Shown here one piece after another: positions 13,301 through 24,697 of a stretch of 64,000 nucleotides of DNA. The notes beneath the pieces were generated by a model. It saw only the letters and a list, made by a program, of their open reading frames with translations. It searched no databases and was not told the DNA's origin. The DNA comes from Branchiostoma belcheri (lineage: Eukaryota > Chordata > Leptocardii > Amphioxiformes > Branchiostomatidae), in contig NW_017803379.1 of NCBI RefSeq assembly GCF_001625305.1, positions 3,484,404 to 3,548,403 of the forward strand. Direction: 5' to 3'. Within the stretch, counting starts at the first letter, position 1; each line of letters starts with the position of its first letter. Position numbers and translations under genes: made by a program.

Positions 13301-14117
13301 ATGAATCTTCACAGTAGTAACGTTACGTGTACATATACGGCACGCCACATACGATATGGGTAAATGATAATCACATGTACAGGCTACATGATTATTGATT
13401 AGCATGGTGATATCATAACATGCAACTACACATGGAGCACAAGAACTGAAATATGTCATTCATAGGTTTTCTCACCGTAGATATCCCTGTGTACCTGTAC
13501 GAGTTCCAACATCGTCCCTCCTGGCACCACAACAAGCCCGACCACATCAAAGCTGACCACGGGGACGACCTGCTGTTTGTGTTCGGCGCTCCTTTCTTCG
13601 ACTGGCCGAGAAACCCGGAAAACACGACCTGGAGACTGAACTTCACGGAGGATGAGCGAGCTCTCAGTCGGAAGCTTTTGTCCTACTGGACAAACTTCGT
13701 GAAAACTGGGTAAGCCAGCGGCACGTTTTGTTGCGGATTAATGTAGGGTTCGGAAAGTATGGAAGTCTGATAAAGACCTAGACACGGCTTGATCTGGTTC
13801 TGTTATGTCAATACCAAGTCATAACCTGAGTTTTAAATGTGATCCTCGTCTTCCCCAGGGACCCCAACAGGCGAGACACCGACACCACACCCGACCTTGA
13901 CCTTGAGACATGGCCTCGCTACTCCAGAGAAGACCAGGCTTACCTGCAACTCGACCTTAACATATCAACTGCCCACCGCTTAAAGGAACAAAAAGTCCAA
14001 CTCATCAACAACATGCTGACGTGTTCTTCGGCAGGTGTCCGTCTGGACAGGACTTGGACACTTACAACACTCTGTCACTGTCTTCTGGTATCAGTCTTGT
14101 ATCTTGGAATATCTTAA
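7306..14117 (+). CDS. Secreted cholinesterase/carboxylesterase-like protein (alpha/beta hydrolase, type-B)
   Basis: Eight exons: 7306-7453, 9515-9686, 10037-10196, 10544-10653, 11182-11803, 12936-13077, 13466-13709 and 13859-14117. They total 1857 nt, or 618 residues, normal for the family, and all phases match. The N-terminus has a hydrophobic signal peptide (AWWILLV). Visible family marks are FQGVPYARPP, SEDCLFLDVY, the oxyanion-hole FFIHGGG and the nucleophile elbow GQSAGG (Ser codon 11330-11332). The acid Glu is in GVTNHELGY and the catalytic His in KADHGDDLLFVFG, so the triad is complete. The residue matching the choline-binding Trp of acetylcholinesterase (two before the P of the motif that precedes SEDC) is Phe, which argues against a classical acetylcholinesterase. 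The C-terminus ends in a short hydrophobic tail after SSAG, compatible with GPI anchoring. Substrate unknown; a secreted or membrane-attached ester hydrolase is likely. Confidence 0.88.
7454..9514 (+). other. Intron 1 of the esterase gene
   Basis: This 2-kb intron separates the signal-peptide exon from the catalytic body. It contains a G-run near 8197-8210 and a member of the TACTCTCC repeat family at 8936-9068. I see no additional exon or RNA gene. Confidence 0.5.
8936..9068 (+). repeat. TACTCTCC foldback-family repeat, copy 1
   Basis: The copy begins tactctccaagaagaggc and continues with the family landmarks cttcggcta, ttgcactgg, gatactgtcttgcag and caccaaa. Other members are at 14452-14632, 42302-42492 and 43453-43644. 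Divergence between copies is substantial. Confidence 0.6.
12456..12752. mobile_element. Long-TIR foldback element (MITE) in the esterase intron 5
   Basis: The arms at about 12461-12557 and 12652-12749 are near-perfect reverse complements of about 95 bp. They share landmarks such as cgttatgaagcaagttta and gactgtaatttccaacac. The central spacer contains another short palindromic stretch around ctccgtgacgtcacgg. There is no coding capacity. The flanking sequence does not show an obvious target duplication to me. Confidence 0.75.
13107..13290 (+). repeat. Degenerate tandem repeat of about 21-nt units with E-box-like CACGTG
   Basis: About nine diverged units of the form 'ctacacgtgtgagatatggc' follow each other directly after the donor of esterase exon 6. 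Several units contain CACGTG or CACATG. The array lies wholly within intron 6. It may be an old minisatellite; any regulatory role is speculative. Confidence 0.6.
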
Positions 14118-14451
14118 AATCAGATCATCGTATGTAACTGCTGTAAAGAAGCTTAAGCTTGTAAAGAAGCAGTGGTGCGTATTGCCTGCCTTCAAGCGAA
14201 TAATTCTGTGGCCCACCCAGCTCTCTTGATTCACTATAAAACGGCAACTCAAGAAGCACATCTAGAAAGAAGGGGCGTATTGCCACAAACTGCCAACAAA
14301 AATCAAAGCCATGAGAACTGTTTGTAACTGACCAGCAGATGAGCGTCAATTTCTTTGAACAGTGCGAGCCAGAAGTACACCTAAGAGCCGGTGTAACACC
14401 AGTGCCTTATCAGCAGAAATGTACAGGGGTTTGGGCGTGCTTTTGAATATG

Positions 14452-14632
14452 TACTCTCCAAACAGAGGTCTAGGCTTCGGCTTATTTTTTAAGTGTTTTA
14501 GACGTTTTTATCGGTGTTTTCTTTTTCCGTACCGGTATCTTTTTGGGCGTATTTGATAATACACTGCCAATGATATTACATTGCCACTTTTATACTGTCT
14601 TCCAGCCATCAAAAGATCTGTTGAGATATTAT
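14452..14632 (+). repeat. TACTCTCC foldback-family repeat, copy 2
   Basis: This copy begins tactctccaaacagaggtc, followed by ggcttcggctta, cggtgttttct, ccggtatcttttt, and ends with a caaaagatctg box. The order matches the copies at 8936, 42302 and 43453. It abuts the small foldback element that starts at 14632. Confidence 0.6.
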
Positions 14633-14733
14633 AGCCTGAGGATCAGCCTAAAAAGCTTTCGTCCGCTCCCCACGGTCAGTGCCGGTAGCGGATCGTGGGG
14701 AGCGGACGAAGGCTAAGGCTGACCCTCAGGCTA
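14632..14733. mobile_element. Small TA-flanked hairpin element
   Basis: The ends are tagcctgaggatcagcc and its imperfect reverse complement ggctgaccctcaggcta. The inner stem gtccgctccccacg / cgtggggagcggac is exact. The loop is about 14-16 nt. The whole element could fold into one stable hairpin. It is a non-coding MITE-like insertion bounded by TA. Confidence 0.8.
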
Positions 14734-16665
14734 GGGAGATTAGCTGGCAGACTGTGAAACACGTTTGGTCTCGAATAGCGTAATAGCGAATTTAGGAGGA
14801 ATGCAGCGAGACAATCCAGCATCTTTACCTCCTTATCACTCGGCAGGAAGAGACAACAGTCTGGACGTCTGCCGAACTGTTACATTTCTTTCATTTGACA
14901 CGGTTCACTGACTTAGCTACTGTACAAAATTGGTATGTTACGCCTTTCGGCGCGGCGGTCAACCGGCCATGCGAAACGGCTGGTCACAGAACAGGGTGCG
15001 CCAATGAGTTATTGCATCATAATAGCATTCTTAATTTGTATTTGTCACATTCATATTTTCGGCAAGTTGATCAGTTGGAGGGCATCAAAAATTCGTTTTT
15101 TTTTTAAATTGGGCGAAAATCAATGCACACGCTAATGTCATCCATGAAATTACATGCTGTGGCCTAATGTAAAAGATATGACTATATATATATACATAAA
15201 CTTCTGAGTTTGCTCAGTTTTCAGTTGACCACATAGTTACTACATTCGCATCAAGTGCACCTGAATACAATTAAAATATTTGCTCTGACGTTATTGTGTG
15301 TGTTCTATTATTCAGTACATGTACATGCATATATACGTGCGTAAGCCTATTACCAGATACATGTTCATGTGTCAATTCTGACCAACCCTGTCTGGGACAG
15401 CCACGCTTTCTCAGTAGTCATTTTCCTCAGTCCATTGAGTGGCTGTTGAGAGCAGGCTTGTCTGTATTTTCTAGAGAGTTCATCTCAGTTGGAGAGACCT
15501 TCTCTATGAGTACACCCTGGCTGTAAACCGGTACACACGTCACATGGGAACGATTATCTGCAAGTGGTGCTACTGTACTACTTCAACTTGCTTAAGTACC
15601 TGAAGTAACCTGAATTTGATGCTTGTCTGCTTCAAAATTCGGTTCACAATGTTCATTGATGGAAGAAATCCCCCCTTACTAAGCCAAAAGTTTCTTTACA
15701 CTGGGACTCATGCCATCAATTCAGGTCGGTACTTAAGAAAGGTACCAGGAGGGGTGCTGATAATGAAATTTTCCACTCTTCCACTTGGCTGTATTTGTCT
15801 TTTCTCAACTAATTACTCACAGCAACATCGTCTCAAATGGGTAATATCAACAGCACATGACTGCCAAGAAATGGCAGTTGTACAACTTCACCCTTCCCTT
15901 TGGTGCCAAGAAGTCTACATAATTGGCATGCCTTCCGATGTCTGGTAATAACTCTTAACTTTTAAAATGTTACAGCGGATGAACTTTTGTGCAGGTAATT
16001 ACAGTCACATATTGAACAGATTTGGCACTTTTAGAAGACCTTATTGCCTGCAAATTTTTAGGCCTGCCTTTGCCAGGGTTCATCCAAAAGGCATGGCAGA
16101 CGGGACCTCATGGACACAACCCTGTAAAAGAGACCTTCTCCCCTGAGTAAGTCAGGACATGGTTAGGCTAGTCTGCCAGTTGTCCTCCTGTCAGTGTCAC
16201 TGTTTCCTGTCAGACTCCTAGCAGGGTGACCTGCCGCAGGTCAACCTCTCCATTCCAACCTAGGCAAGAATGACCCGATCAGTGTGGGTTTGATTAGTGT
16301 CTGATCTTGGGTGGCATCGCCACTGTAGCTGGAACCAGCGGGTGGTAAGGTGGTCTTGTGGTTGGTGTATCCCAGTGCTTTCCATAAATGAATAATATAC
16401 AGGAATAGTCAAGATTTGATCAAGAAAAAAAAAGCAAAAACATGCACTCCTTTTATAAGTCACTTCAATGATTTTGTTTACTTGATATTTCATATAAACA
16501 ACAAGCTTTCACATTCTACATACATGTATATTGTTTGTATCATTGTGCTTCTCACAAAGTGTGGCAAAAAACATAAGTACAAAAGAGAAAATGTCAGATG
16601 TATGAATGGTTACAATATCTTACACTTGTAGATCACATAAAATTGTCACAGTAACACCAGATCCA

Positions 16666-19600
16666 CTAGTCTTCGTCATCTCTTCTCCTGATGCTACGAT
16701 TGGCCCGCACTTTCTTCTTCTTAAATCCAACGGGCTCTTCACTAGAAAATACACCAGAGCTCAACGAGGTGACAGTTTTTTCCTTGAACTTGACTCGTAC
16801 CGGCTCTTCTGTGAACTGTGGCGTTGGGTCAGGCTTCTGGTCGGCAGCCCCACAGGGCAGCTGGAGGTCTATCTTCTGGCTGTAAAGTCAGTGTACAACA
16901 TTGACATTGATGCCCTCAGAATCATCTTACAGCACTAGTACATTTTGTATATGTTAAAGCAGAAATAATTCAGTGTTGAAAGAGTCTTACATTTTGTATT
17001 TCAAAAGAGGAATACAAATAACCATGTATTGTTCCAATTGTCTTCTAACATTTCAATACTGCAGGATGGGCAACCTTTGTACACTAGAAACACTGGCATA
17101 CAGGCTGCATTTGACACTAGAATGTTGTTGAACAATGTATCAATGTCTGACCTGGTCTGCTGTACTGTTGTCCATGCACCGTATGCAGATTTTCTCTTCA
17201 GTGGTCTCTTTTCTTTCTTTTCTTCTTTCTCTCCTCCTTCTTCCTCTCCTTCACCTTTTCCAACTTTCTCCTGAATACCAGGAGAGGGAAAAACATCAAC
17301 AGCCTATTTGAATAGTGATAGATATGTCATACAGTGACACTACATGTATGACACAAGTATTTTGGTGGTCTGTCACCCTTGTCTATAATGGTACTGTACA
17401 AATCAGATGGTTTAATGGAGGTACACAAGGAAACTTAAGCTTACACTCACTTCAGCAGAGGCTTCCTCTTTTTGCTCTTCTTTCTCGTCTTTTCTCTTGA
17501 CCTTTTTGGATGTCCCTTCTGTTGACTTTCCAGTGGTGAAGTCGGATGGTTTTTCCCATTGAGATTCTTTTCAAAGCAACAAGAAAAACATTTATGTCAT
17601 TGCTGGGTCATGATGACGGTCGAAATGGATGTTCTGGTGTACTTGATCAAATGCACTGTGTTATCATTCATGTCATGAACTAACCTGTCAAAAAATTATG
17701 TGCTGTTGACTGGTTACTTTACAGTCAAATCTAAAAAAAGATACATGTACCTTGGGAGGTGCATACATCCTGTACCTTAGTAGTACTGGTAGGTCTAGTG
17801 TACTATTATATATATGCTGCTATGTCAGGTCTTGCTATGTATGAGATTGTATATATCTGCTAACTGTAGCAATAGGCCTGTCCATACCTCCTGTAACAGT
17901 GTTGGAGTAGTATGTGTATCCCTCAGGGCTGGTGCGCTCTACCCATGGACAGTTCTCCTCCTCCTCCTATACAACCAAAACACATCAGATCTATTCAACC
18001 ATTCAACTAGAGATGAGAGGTATGTGTGCATACTTTGGACAGACTTAGGGGCTCTCGTATCTTTTGCCACACTTGTATCATGATAAAGAAGTATCAAATA
18101 CGTACACATGAACATGGTTTTCAGAAAGTTCATCTTCCTTGATGTACTTAACACTTTCTCACCTTAATACTGGAGCTTGTAGACACCTCTTCCTCAGGAT
18201 CATTCTCCTCTTTCTCATCACTTCTGTTTTCCTGTGATTTTGATTCTTTGGTGGCAGTGGTGAAGTTGGCTGGTTTTTCCCATTGTGATTCTTAACAAAG
18301 CAAAAATAACTTTATGATAATGTACATTTTTATGTGTGCACCACAGTCATCTTGTTGCTCATCTCAACTCTTATATGTAAAAATGTTGCCAAACCGATCA
18401 ACATATATAACGTTATCACCCTTTTACTGTGTATCTATGTTAACATACAGCTGCCTCAATTTTTTTTCAATGAAGGGTGAACATCTAAAAAATTCCACTG
18501 CAAATACAGAGAAAAAGGACTGCATTAGTCATCCTTTAAAAGACTTGATGATTCATTAACAGTGACAGAGTTCCCATGAATGTTACACTAGTATTACCTC
18601 TAGTCTGAGTGTTGTAGTAATACACATGTCCTTCTTCACTAGTCCCCTGTACCCACGGACAGTCTGCATTCTTCTCTGACTGTAAAAACATCAAGGAAAA
18701 TGACACAATTGCATGTAGCTCATCCTTGTGCTTTGAGGGTAAGTTAAGAATGACATAAAACAACATGCAATACAGTCAGGTTAAGACTATAAATGGGTAG
18801 CACAATATTGTCGATATATCATCATTCCTATGCTGTTAGATACGTGGCAAATAATTCTAGAAGGAAAAGAAACTTGTCATAATCATTAAGAGTCTTTTAA
18901 ACCTGAAGCTTCCTACCTCACTAGTGTTCTCTGTTGCTTTAGCTGCTGCTTTTCTCTCTGAGCCCACACTTTTGTCTGCTTCCTCTGATGTTTTCAAGCT
19001 GGATGGTAATTCCCACTGGGTTTCTTCAAATGAAATAAACATGATGCACTTACCACTGGTGACAAATGATGAAACATAACTACATGTACATGTATTTTCC
19101 CCTCTCACACAAATGTACTAGTATGCACATAGTTGTCGTTCAATGTAAGTTACCATGTGTAACTCAAAAGGTAGGACTTGATTGATGACACGTAAGCCGT
19201 AACTTACATCTGTACTTTAAGTTACTAGTAGCATTGTCCCTACCTCCTGTCACAGTGTTATAATAGTAGGTGTATCCCTCTGGACTGGTGCTCTCTACCC
19301 ATGGGCCACTGTCTGCTTCCCCCTAAATGAACAGGAAATTCAAGAATAATTTAGACATCATATTTTTTTTGCTTTTCACTGATAACACTCAAATGGTACT
19401 GTAAGCAGAGTGTAAAGATGTAATTATAATTATTTGGTCAAGATTTTGTTACACTAACATAAGTTGTGTCACATTTATGAAACTATCCAGTTTTCATGCA
19501 ACTATTATGCATGGTTGAGCAAGTGACTGCAGTAGGCTTCATATGGTTTGAAAACACATTACCATAGCGCGCAACACAGAAATGGGGTGAAGGGCAATCA

Positions 19601-22600
19601 TTGTAACATCTATATACAGCACAGAGCCTTCAGTATTGTCCTTTGAACCATGTAATGTGAATATAGTTCCTTTCAGGGGGATGATTGCTTTAGTCACTGC
19701 ACGCAGATTGCAACCAAGCACAAAGTTTTCCAATTACTGCTAGATCAGCTAGTTTCACCCTTTGCAAAAATCACAGGGTTTCTCATTTCTTGGTTCACCT
19801 CAGTAAGCACAGCAGCCTGAGTCCTTTTTATAGTACTGTATACTGACTGCATCAATTATATCATAGTCAAATGCTCCCATTCAATTATGTTCTGTTCAAT
19901 CAAGGAGCTTTCATCACAGCTCCTTGGTTCAATGGGCAATTGCTATATTTTAGCATGAACACAAGCCATGGCTACTGAATGGCTGGAAAACTTTTCACTA
20001 GAAGTTCTTACCACTGACCAATGCAAAGCATATCATACAGCAACATTTCAATCATTTTTCCAGGGTTAAACTTAAAGCATGATATTTTTCCAGTCGATTT
20101 GCAACTGAAAAGCCATGTGAACATCAGTATTAGTACCATATTTCACAAATCATACGTAATGTCATGCATACCTCTGGCTGACTGGCTTTCTGTTCCACCT
20201 TCTTGCCAGGCACGGCCCAACTGGAAACTGCAGAAAACATATCATCATCACATACATGTACTAGCATCATGTCATATTCACTTTTGTGACCGTGTACATG
20301 TATATATGGATTCTTATTTGCTCCATTGACTGTTACCACCTATGAAGTATGACAGAAATAATGGCAATGGTTTCTGAGCATTTTTTATTGTCTATACTGT
20401 ACTTCCAAATTCTGAGTGGTGCAGGCAAAGTGTAGGTAATTACTATTTACCGGTATTATAATATTCAATGTTACCTGCACAAGTGCAGGTATACAGAAAC
20501 TAAAGTATTTCGAGCCCTGCATGTACAGATGTATCTACCTGTGTCTATGTTGACTGTGGGAGGTCTCTGGATAGGTGTGTTGATGCCATACTGACTGGCC
20601 AGGGATGGGTCACTGGCAATGTCCTTTGCAGCAGCCTTCAGAGCAGCCTTCAAACAGATAACAAGTCAGTCAGAGATGGCAGACTTCACCCCCACTCACA
20701 GAGCATACAGTACGTAGTAGCATGGTGAATCAGACTGTCATGGCACACACTACTGATCTCCAAGCTAGTACATGTAGATCTTTTGGTGGCCGCAAAGACA
20801 GTATCAAATTGGCCAGGCAGTATCCATTGTCTGGCCAATTTGATACTGTTTTTTTCGGCCCCTGTTGAGAATGGTCACTAGGCTATGCATATGAAAACAA
20901 ACAAGAAACACACACACTTGTGACACTAGCTGTGTTATGTGTCCAACACCACCTCACAGATAAAAACAAACTACAATACTAATTCTTTTACCTTATTTTT
21001 CAGGTATCTGGCATTAGTGTTATCTTACTCAAAAGCATTTTCTTGAAAACAAAAATGTTGCCTTACTGCCTCCATCTGCTGAAGGAAGTCCTTGTTCTCC
21101 TGTTGGACTTTCCAGTGGTCCTCACTCTTCTCACGTACCTGGGCACAAAATATTCAAATATTTTAGAATGACTATTTGTTACAAACCAACAAAATCAGAG
21201 ACATTTATTCTGCACATACAGTACTCTGTGGCCCTTCTTTTTCTTTTGTGATTGTGAAGTTAAGCATGAGCCTTTTAGCCAAGTAGCTACATGTACTAGT
21301 GAATGTAGCTTCACTGTAATCACTTCTGCTCGCACATTTAGCCAAGCACATACTTTTATCGATAAGTGTGTTGGGTTCTTTTACACTGCTTTAACAACAT
21401 TTGATTTTAAATATTTAAGATGATTAAAAATCTGTAAAGATGTAACTATACATCTATAAATGTTCTATAAATTATCTATATTCACATATAAATATTAGTT
21501 ACATATCAATGTAACATTTATATGTATGTATCATTATGTAAATATTCCATACCTCCTTAATCTTGCGTTCCACATTTTCTTTATGTCTTTTTCCTTTCTC
21601 ATGGAAGTCTCGACTCTAGAAGGGGAAGACAATAGTTTGTATAAGTTCACGGAGGTTGGTACTAAAGCTGTAGAAAAAAAATCACCCATCTTTTAAATTA
21701 TGTAGCATTATAGTTTCCATACTGCAGTTAGCCGTGGCGACTATTGATTCGGGCTTACATTGCATTACCCTCAGCAATAGTCGTGGAAAGATCCATTGGC
21801 AGAACTGCACATTTCCCGTTGGCTGCTCGATGCTCCGTTTTTGACCCGGTTTTTTGCTGTCCCGAGCTTCCCTACAATATAACTCCACAATTGGCCGGGT
21901 TGCCGATGTTTAGATCAGCCTAAATATTCCACAGCGCGACAGAAAAGTAGTAAAATAGCTAGTCGGCACAAGCTGGCGCCATCTTGGATATAGTCGGGAA
22001 TGTCCGCTACCGCCGTCGGGAACGCTCGGTAGCGTCACGATTACCGAAGCCCGACCGAAAGCTCTCCGATTATAACCGGAAAGGCTACCGAGCGTTCCCG
22101 ACGGCGGTAGCGGACATTCCCGACTATATCCAAGATGGCGCCAGCTTGTGCCGACTAGCTATTTTACTACTTTTCTGTCGCGCTGTGGAATATTTAGGCT
22201 GATCTAAACATCGGCAACCCGGCCAATTGTGGAGTTATATTGTAGGGAAGCTCGGGACAGCAAAAAACCGGGTCAAAAACGGAGCATCGAGCAGCCAACG
22301 GGAAATGTGCAGTTCTGCCAATGGATCTTTCCACGACTATTGCTGAGGGTAATGCAATGTAAGCCCGAATCAATAGTCGCCACGGCTATACTGCAGTCAG
22401 CAGTTGTTATAAATTAAACATTATGCACTATATACTTCCCAGAGGTTTGGAGTCTCATATTTCTTGTTGCTATTGATATTCCAAAGATCTGTCGGCGCCC
22501 GTTTTGATGTAAATCACGCACATAGAGGTTGAAATGTTACTGGCTGCCTGGGGTGGGGTGGGGGGCGTACTTACAGGTTTGTTGTCAGCTATCCAACACT

Positions 22601-22647
22601 TGCAAAACTCACAAAAGTGTCTCGGCTGGGACTTCCAATAATCAGCC
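16666..22647 (-). CDS. WBP4: WW domain-binding protein 4 (FBP21), with three WW domains
   Basis: Thirteen exons on the minus strand: 22575-22647, 21553-21615, 21067-21138, 20539-20647, 20172-20227, 19244-19322, 18917-19023, 18598-18679, 18163-18290, 17888-17966, 17451-17566, 17152-17270 and 16666-16879. All phases agree (1 + 1296 nt, about 432 residues). The N-terminus ADYWKSQPRHFCEFCKCW continues into DFHEKGKRHKENVERKI, the U1-type CxxC...Hx5H zinc finger of WBP4. Three WW domains follow, each split by a phase-1 intron at TGE|TQW or TRE|SQW (PWVESTSPEGYTYYYN, PWVQGTSEEGHVYYYN, PWVERTSPEGYTYYSN). A lysine-rich stretch and the C-terminal VKFKEKTVTSL box complete the match. Human WBP4 has two WW domains. 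The protein is a spliceosome-associated factor that binds proline-rich partners. The exon carrying the initiator AT(G) was not found; the first exon shown enters at its third base. Confidence 0.93.
20461..20523. repeat. Dispersed 'acctgcac/gtgcaggt' repeat, copy 2
   Basis: The segment reads ttacctgcac, gtgcaggta, then tatttcgagccctgca, the same order as the copy at 412-484. It lies in a WBP4 intron directly beside exon 20539-20647. Confidence 0.5.
20799..20851. repeat. 19-bp inverted repeat in a WBP4 intron
   Basis: The left arm acagtatcaaattggccag and the right arm ctggccaatttgatactgt are exact reverse complements around a 15-nt loop. The arm sequence is closely related to the 19-bp unit tandemly repeated at 43024-43175 and to the tail of the TACTCTCC family. 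Confidence 0.75.
21729..22388 (+). mobile_element. 660-bp near-perfect foldback transposon, copy A, with 9-bp target duplications
   Basis: The ends are tagccgtggcgactattga and its reverse complement. The two arms, each about 300 bp, are essentially identical reverse complements and leave a unique centre of about 50-60 bp near 22030-22085. The 9-bp direct repeat TACTGCAGT flanks it exactly at 21720-21728 and 22389-22397. It sits in the WBP4 intron between exons 22575-22647 and 21553-21615. Very long terminal repeats plus 9-bp duplications are typical of Mutator-like (MULE) elements, so a non-autonomous MULE derivative is my inference. Open frames inside the arms are by-products and not genes. 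An identical-length copy with the centre in the opposite orientation is at 37017-37676. Confidence 0.93.
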
Positions 22648-23057
22648 CTGGGTTAAAGAAATGGGAGAATGTGAAGAGACACCACAAAACAAAATTCTTT
22701 GGCATGCAAGAAAAACTCCCAGTGTGATAAAAGATGATTTAAAATTGCCCCAAACATACATTTTTGTTGTAAAATCTGGCACTGCATGTATCTGTCAGGT
22801 AACCAATCTTTCTGAAACATTGTGCGGTGACCCAGAAAGTAAATCATTTGTGCCTGCAAAAATGTCCCGAAACAAAAAATAAAACACAGCTTTTCAACAT
22901 CAATTTAGTTTTTTAAAACTTTTTCACGGTTTTCTTTTTGATATATTCATGCTATGAATTCTAGACAGCGCTTTGTTATACACTTTTATGGTCAATAAAC
23001 TTTAAGGCACTAGTATTACTAAGTAAGGGCACCTAAAAGTATGAATTGATTTCCAAG
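22648..23057. promoter_or_regulatory. Probable shared region between head-to-head WBP4 and CCDC43
   Basis: The first WBP4 exon seen ends at 22647 on the minus strand and the CCDC43 ATG is at 23058 on the plus strand. The 410 bp between them should hold the CCDC43 promoter, and perhaps WBP4's too if its missing first exon lies here. I could not find a donor that supplies the WBP4 start. The sequence is AT-rich until the CCDC43 start. A bidirectional promoter is plausible but unproven. Confidence 0.4.
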
Positions 23058-24697
23058 ATGGCGGCGGCCAGGGAGGAAGGCGAGAGCAAGTTCTCCCTCT
23101 GGCTCTCGGGACAACTTCAGGACCTAAACGTCGATCACGAGGTGTACGGGACGTACATCAGCGGCATCCTGGACTCTGCCGAGACGGAGGAAGAGAAGAA
23201 CGAAGCCCTAGTGGACTTCTTGTCCGAATTCGTGGAGGAAGATGTGGAGGAAACGTGCAACAGGATCGTGCAAACATGGCTGAGGCTGACCGCCGAGGCA
23301 GCCGCTGCGGACAGGACGGACCAGCCGGACAAGAAGACGGTGGCCAGTGTGATGGAGAAACAGGCCGCCACCATAGTCAAGAAACAGGGCAACGAGGAGA
23401 ACAACGCTGCGACCAAACAGGCACTGCTAGCGCAGGTACATAATACATACTTACCAGTGCCAGGCTTTGGGAGCGATTGGAAAGAGAACATACCAGGGGA
23501 GTTGGTCCCCAAATAAGTACATTTGCCGCCTCAAGTACTCCTTAGCACACTAACTCCCCTGCCATCTGTCTATTTGGCCAATTTCTACTCTTTCCAACCA
23601 CTCCTGACGCCTGGTAGAGGCTACAAATTAAAGACCCTCAGGGTAGTTTCTGGATCAAAATTTTTATCGGTGACCCAGAAATTTTATTATGATTTATTAT
23701 TATGTTGATCATCATCATAGATTGTTTTTTCCCAATCTCATGACTGTCTTTTGATATGTCAAAGATCCTGTTTATGAGTATTACAAAATGTAGGTCAAAA
23801 ACGCAAATGCCTCTGAAACATATCCTAGTCCTAATCTCCAATGTTTTGGCTGATCCTATAGTGGCAAATTTGAGCCTTGTCACCGTAGCAATATAGATCT
23901 GCTTGGAGATTATCCTAGTCCTAAGGAAGTGTGCAGTAATACTGAAAGAATACATGTATTGTATGCTGGAACTTAAGAACAAAAATCCATTGTGCAACAA
24001 TATGCTGCTGAAACATCTGAGCGCTTATCCTATTCATTGATCTTAACAATCTTGTCATCTCACCATACAGTATGCTGAGGTGTCTGATGAAGAAGATGAA
24101 GGTTACAGTTACAGTGAGGAGACCAGTAACAGTGACTTGCTGGGCTTCAAAAACATGAACAAAAGTAACGTTCAGCAGGCAGAGAAGCAGGCCAGGGAGA
24201 AGGCCAAGGAGGAGGTACGAGTCAAGAGAGAGAAGGACAAAATGGTGAGTTCTGGGATGTCAGTAAAAGTACCTAGAGTGTCTATGTGGTGTAGTGGTCT
24301 GCCCATTCTGATAATCCCCACATCCGTTCAATTTCTGTGGCGCCTATGGCCTGGGTTTGTGCCCTTGTCTGCCTGGAAAACCAGTCCCATTGTCCTGTTG
24401 GATGAGTAAGTAAAGCCGGCGGCCCTGTGTATGGGAGAGCCTATAGTGTTCAACCTCTGCACTTATAACAACCCAACACCCCGACTTCCCCAAGAAGAGT
24501 AGGGGTGACCCAATGTGCTTGGCAAAGCTGCATTGCCCTAGCTAGTAGCTAATGTCTTGTTTTATCACTGATAGTAGCTAATATCATGTATGTGATTCTT
24601 GGTTTACCTACAGCAACGAGAGAAGGACAAGCAGAAGGCGGCCGAGCGGAAGGAGAAGGAGAAAAAGCGGACACAGAAGGGAGAGCGGCGCAGATAG
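23058..24697 (+). CDS. CCDC43: Coiled-coil domain-containing protein 43
   Basis: Three phase-0 exons: 23058-23435, 24071-24244 and 24614-24697. They total 636 nt, or 211 residues, compared with about 224 in human. The N-terminal part (FSLWLSGQLQDLNVDHEVYG, then ILDSAETEEEKNEALVDFLS) matches the PWI-like N-terminal domain of CCDC43. KQALLAQ runs across the first junction into YAEVSDEEDEG. The C-terminus is a charged helix ending RKEKEKKRTQKGERRR, which closely resembles the vertebrate end. The start ATG in aagATGgcggcg has a good context, so the upstream in-frame codons were rejected. The molecular role of CCDC43 is poorly known. It faces WBP4 head-to-head. Confidence 0.94.
23452..23623. mobile_element. 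CCGCTAAAGGAG MITE family, copy 1 (CCDC43 intron 1)
   Basis: The copy begins taccagtgccaggcttt, passes ggggagttggtcc and the reverse-oriented actccttagc / aactcccctgcc, and ends cctggtagaggcta. It starts only about 16 nt after the exon 1 splice donor. It shares its ends and core with copies at 26776, 29094, 38652, 40049 and 47749. Confidence 0.75.

Larger units (their letters stand above)
14118..16665. other. Intergenic region between convergent esterase and WBP4 genes
   Basis: The two genes point towards each other, so this holds both 3' UTRs and spacer. Two repeat elements are visible at 14452-14632 and 14632-14733. The rest shows no coding signature or RNA gene. Confidence 0.5.

Noticed and set aside
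21682-22417. Repeated open frames starting MELYCREARD and MDIVGNVRYR in the foldback elements
   Set aside because: They lie inside the inverted-repeat arms, occur on both strands by symmetry and have no domain. They are by-products of the transposon arms.
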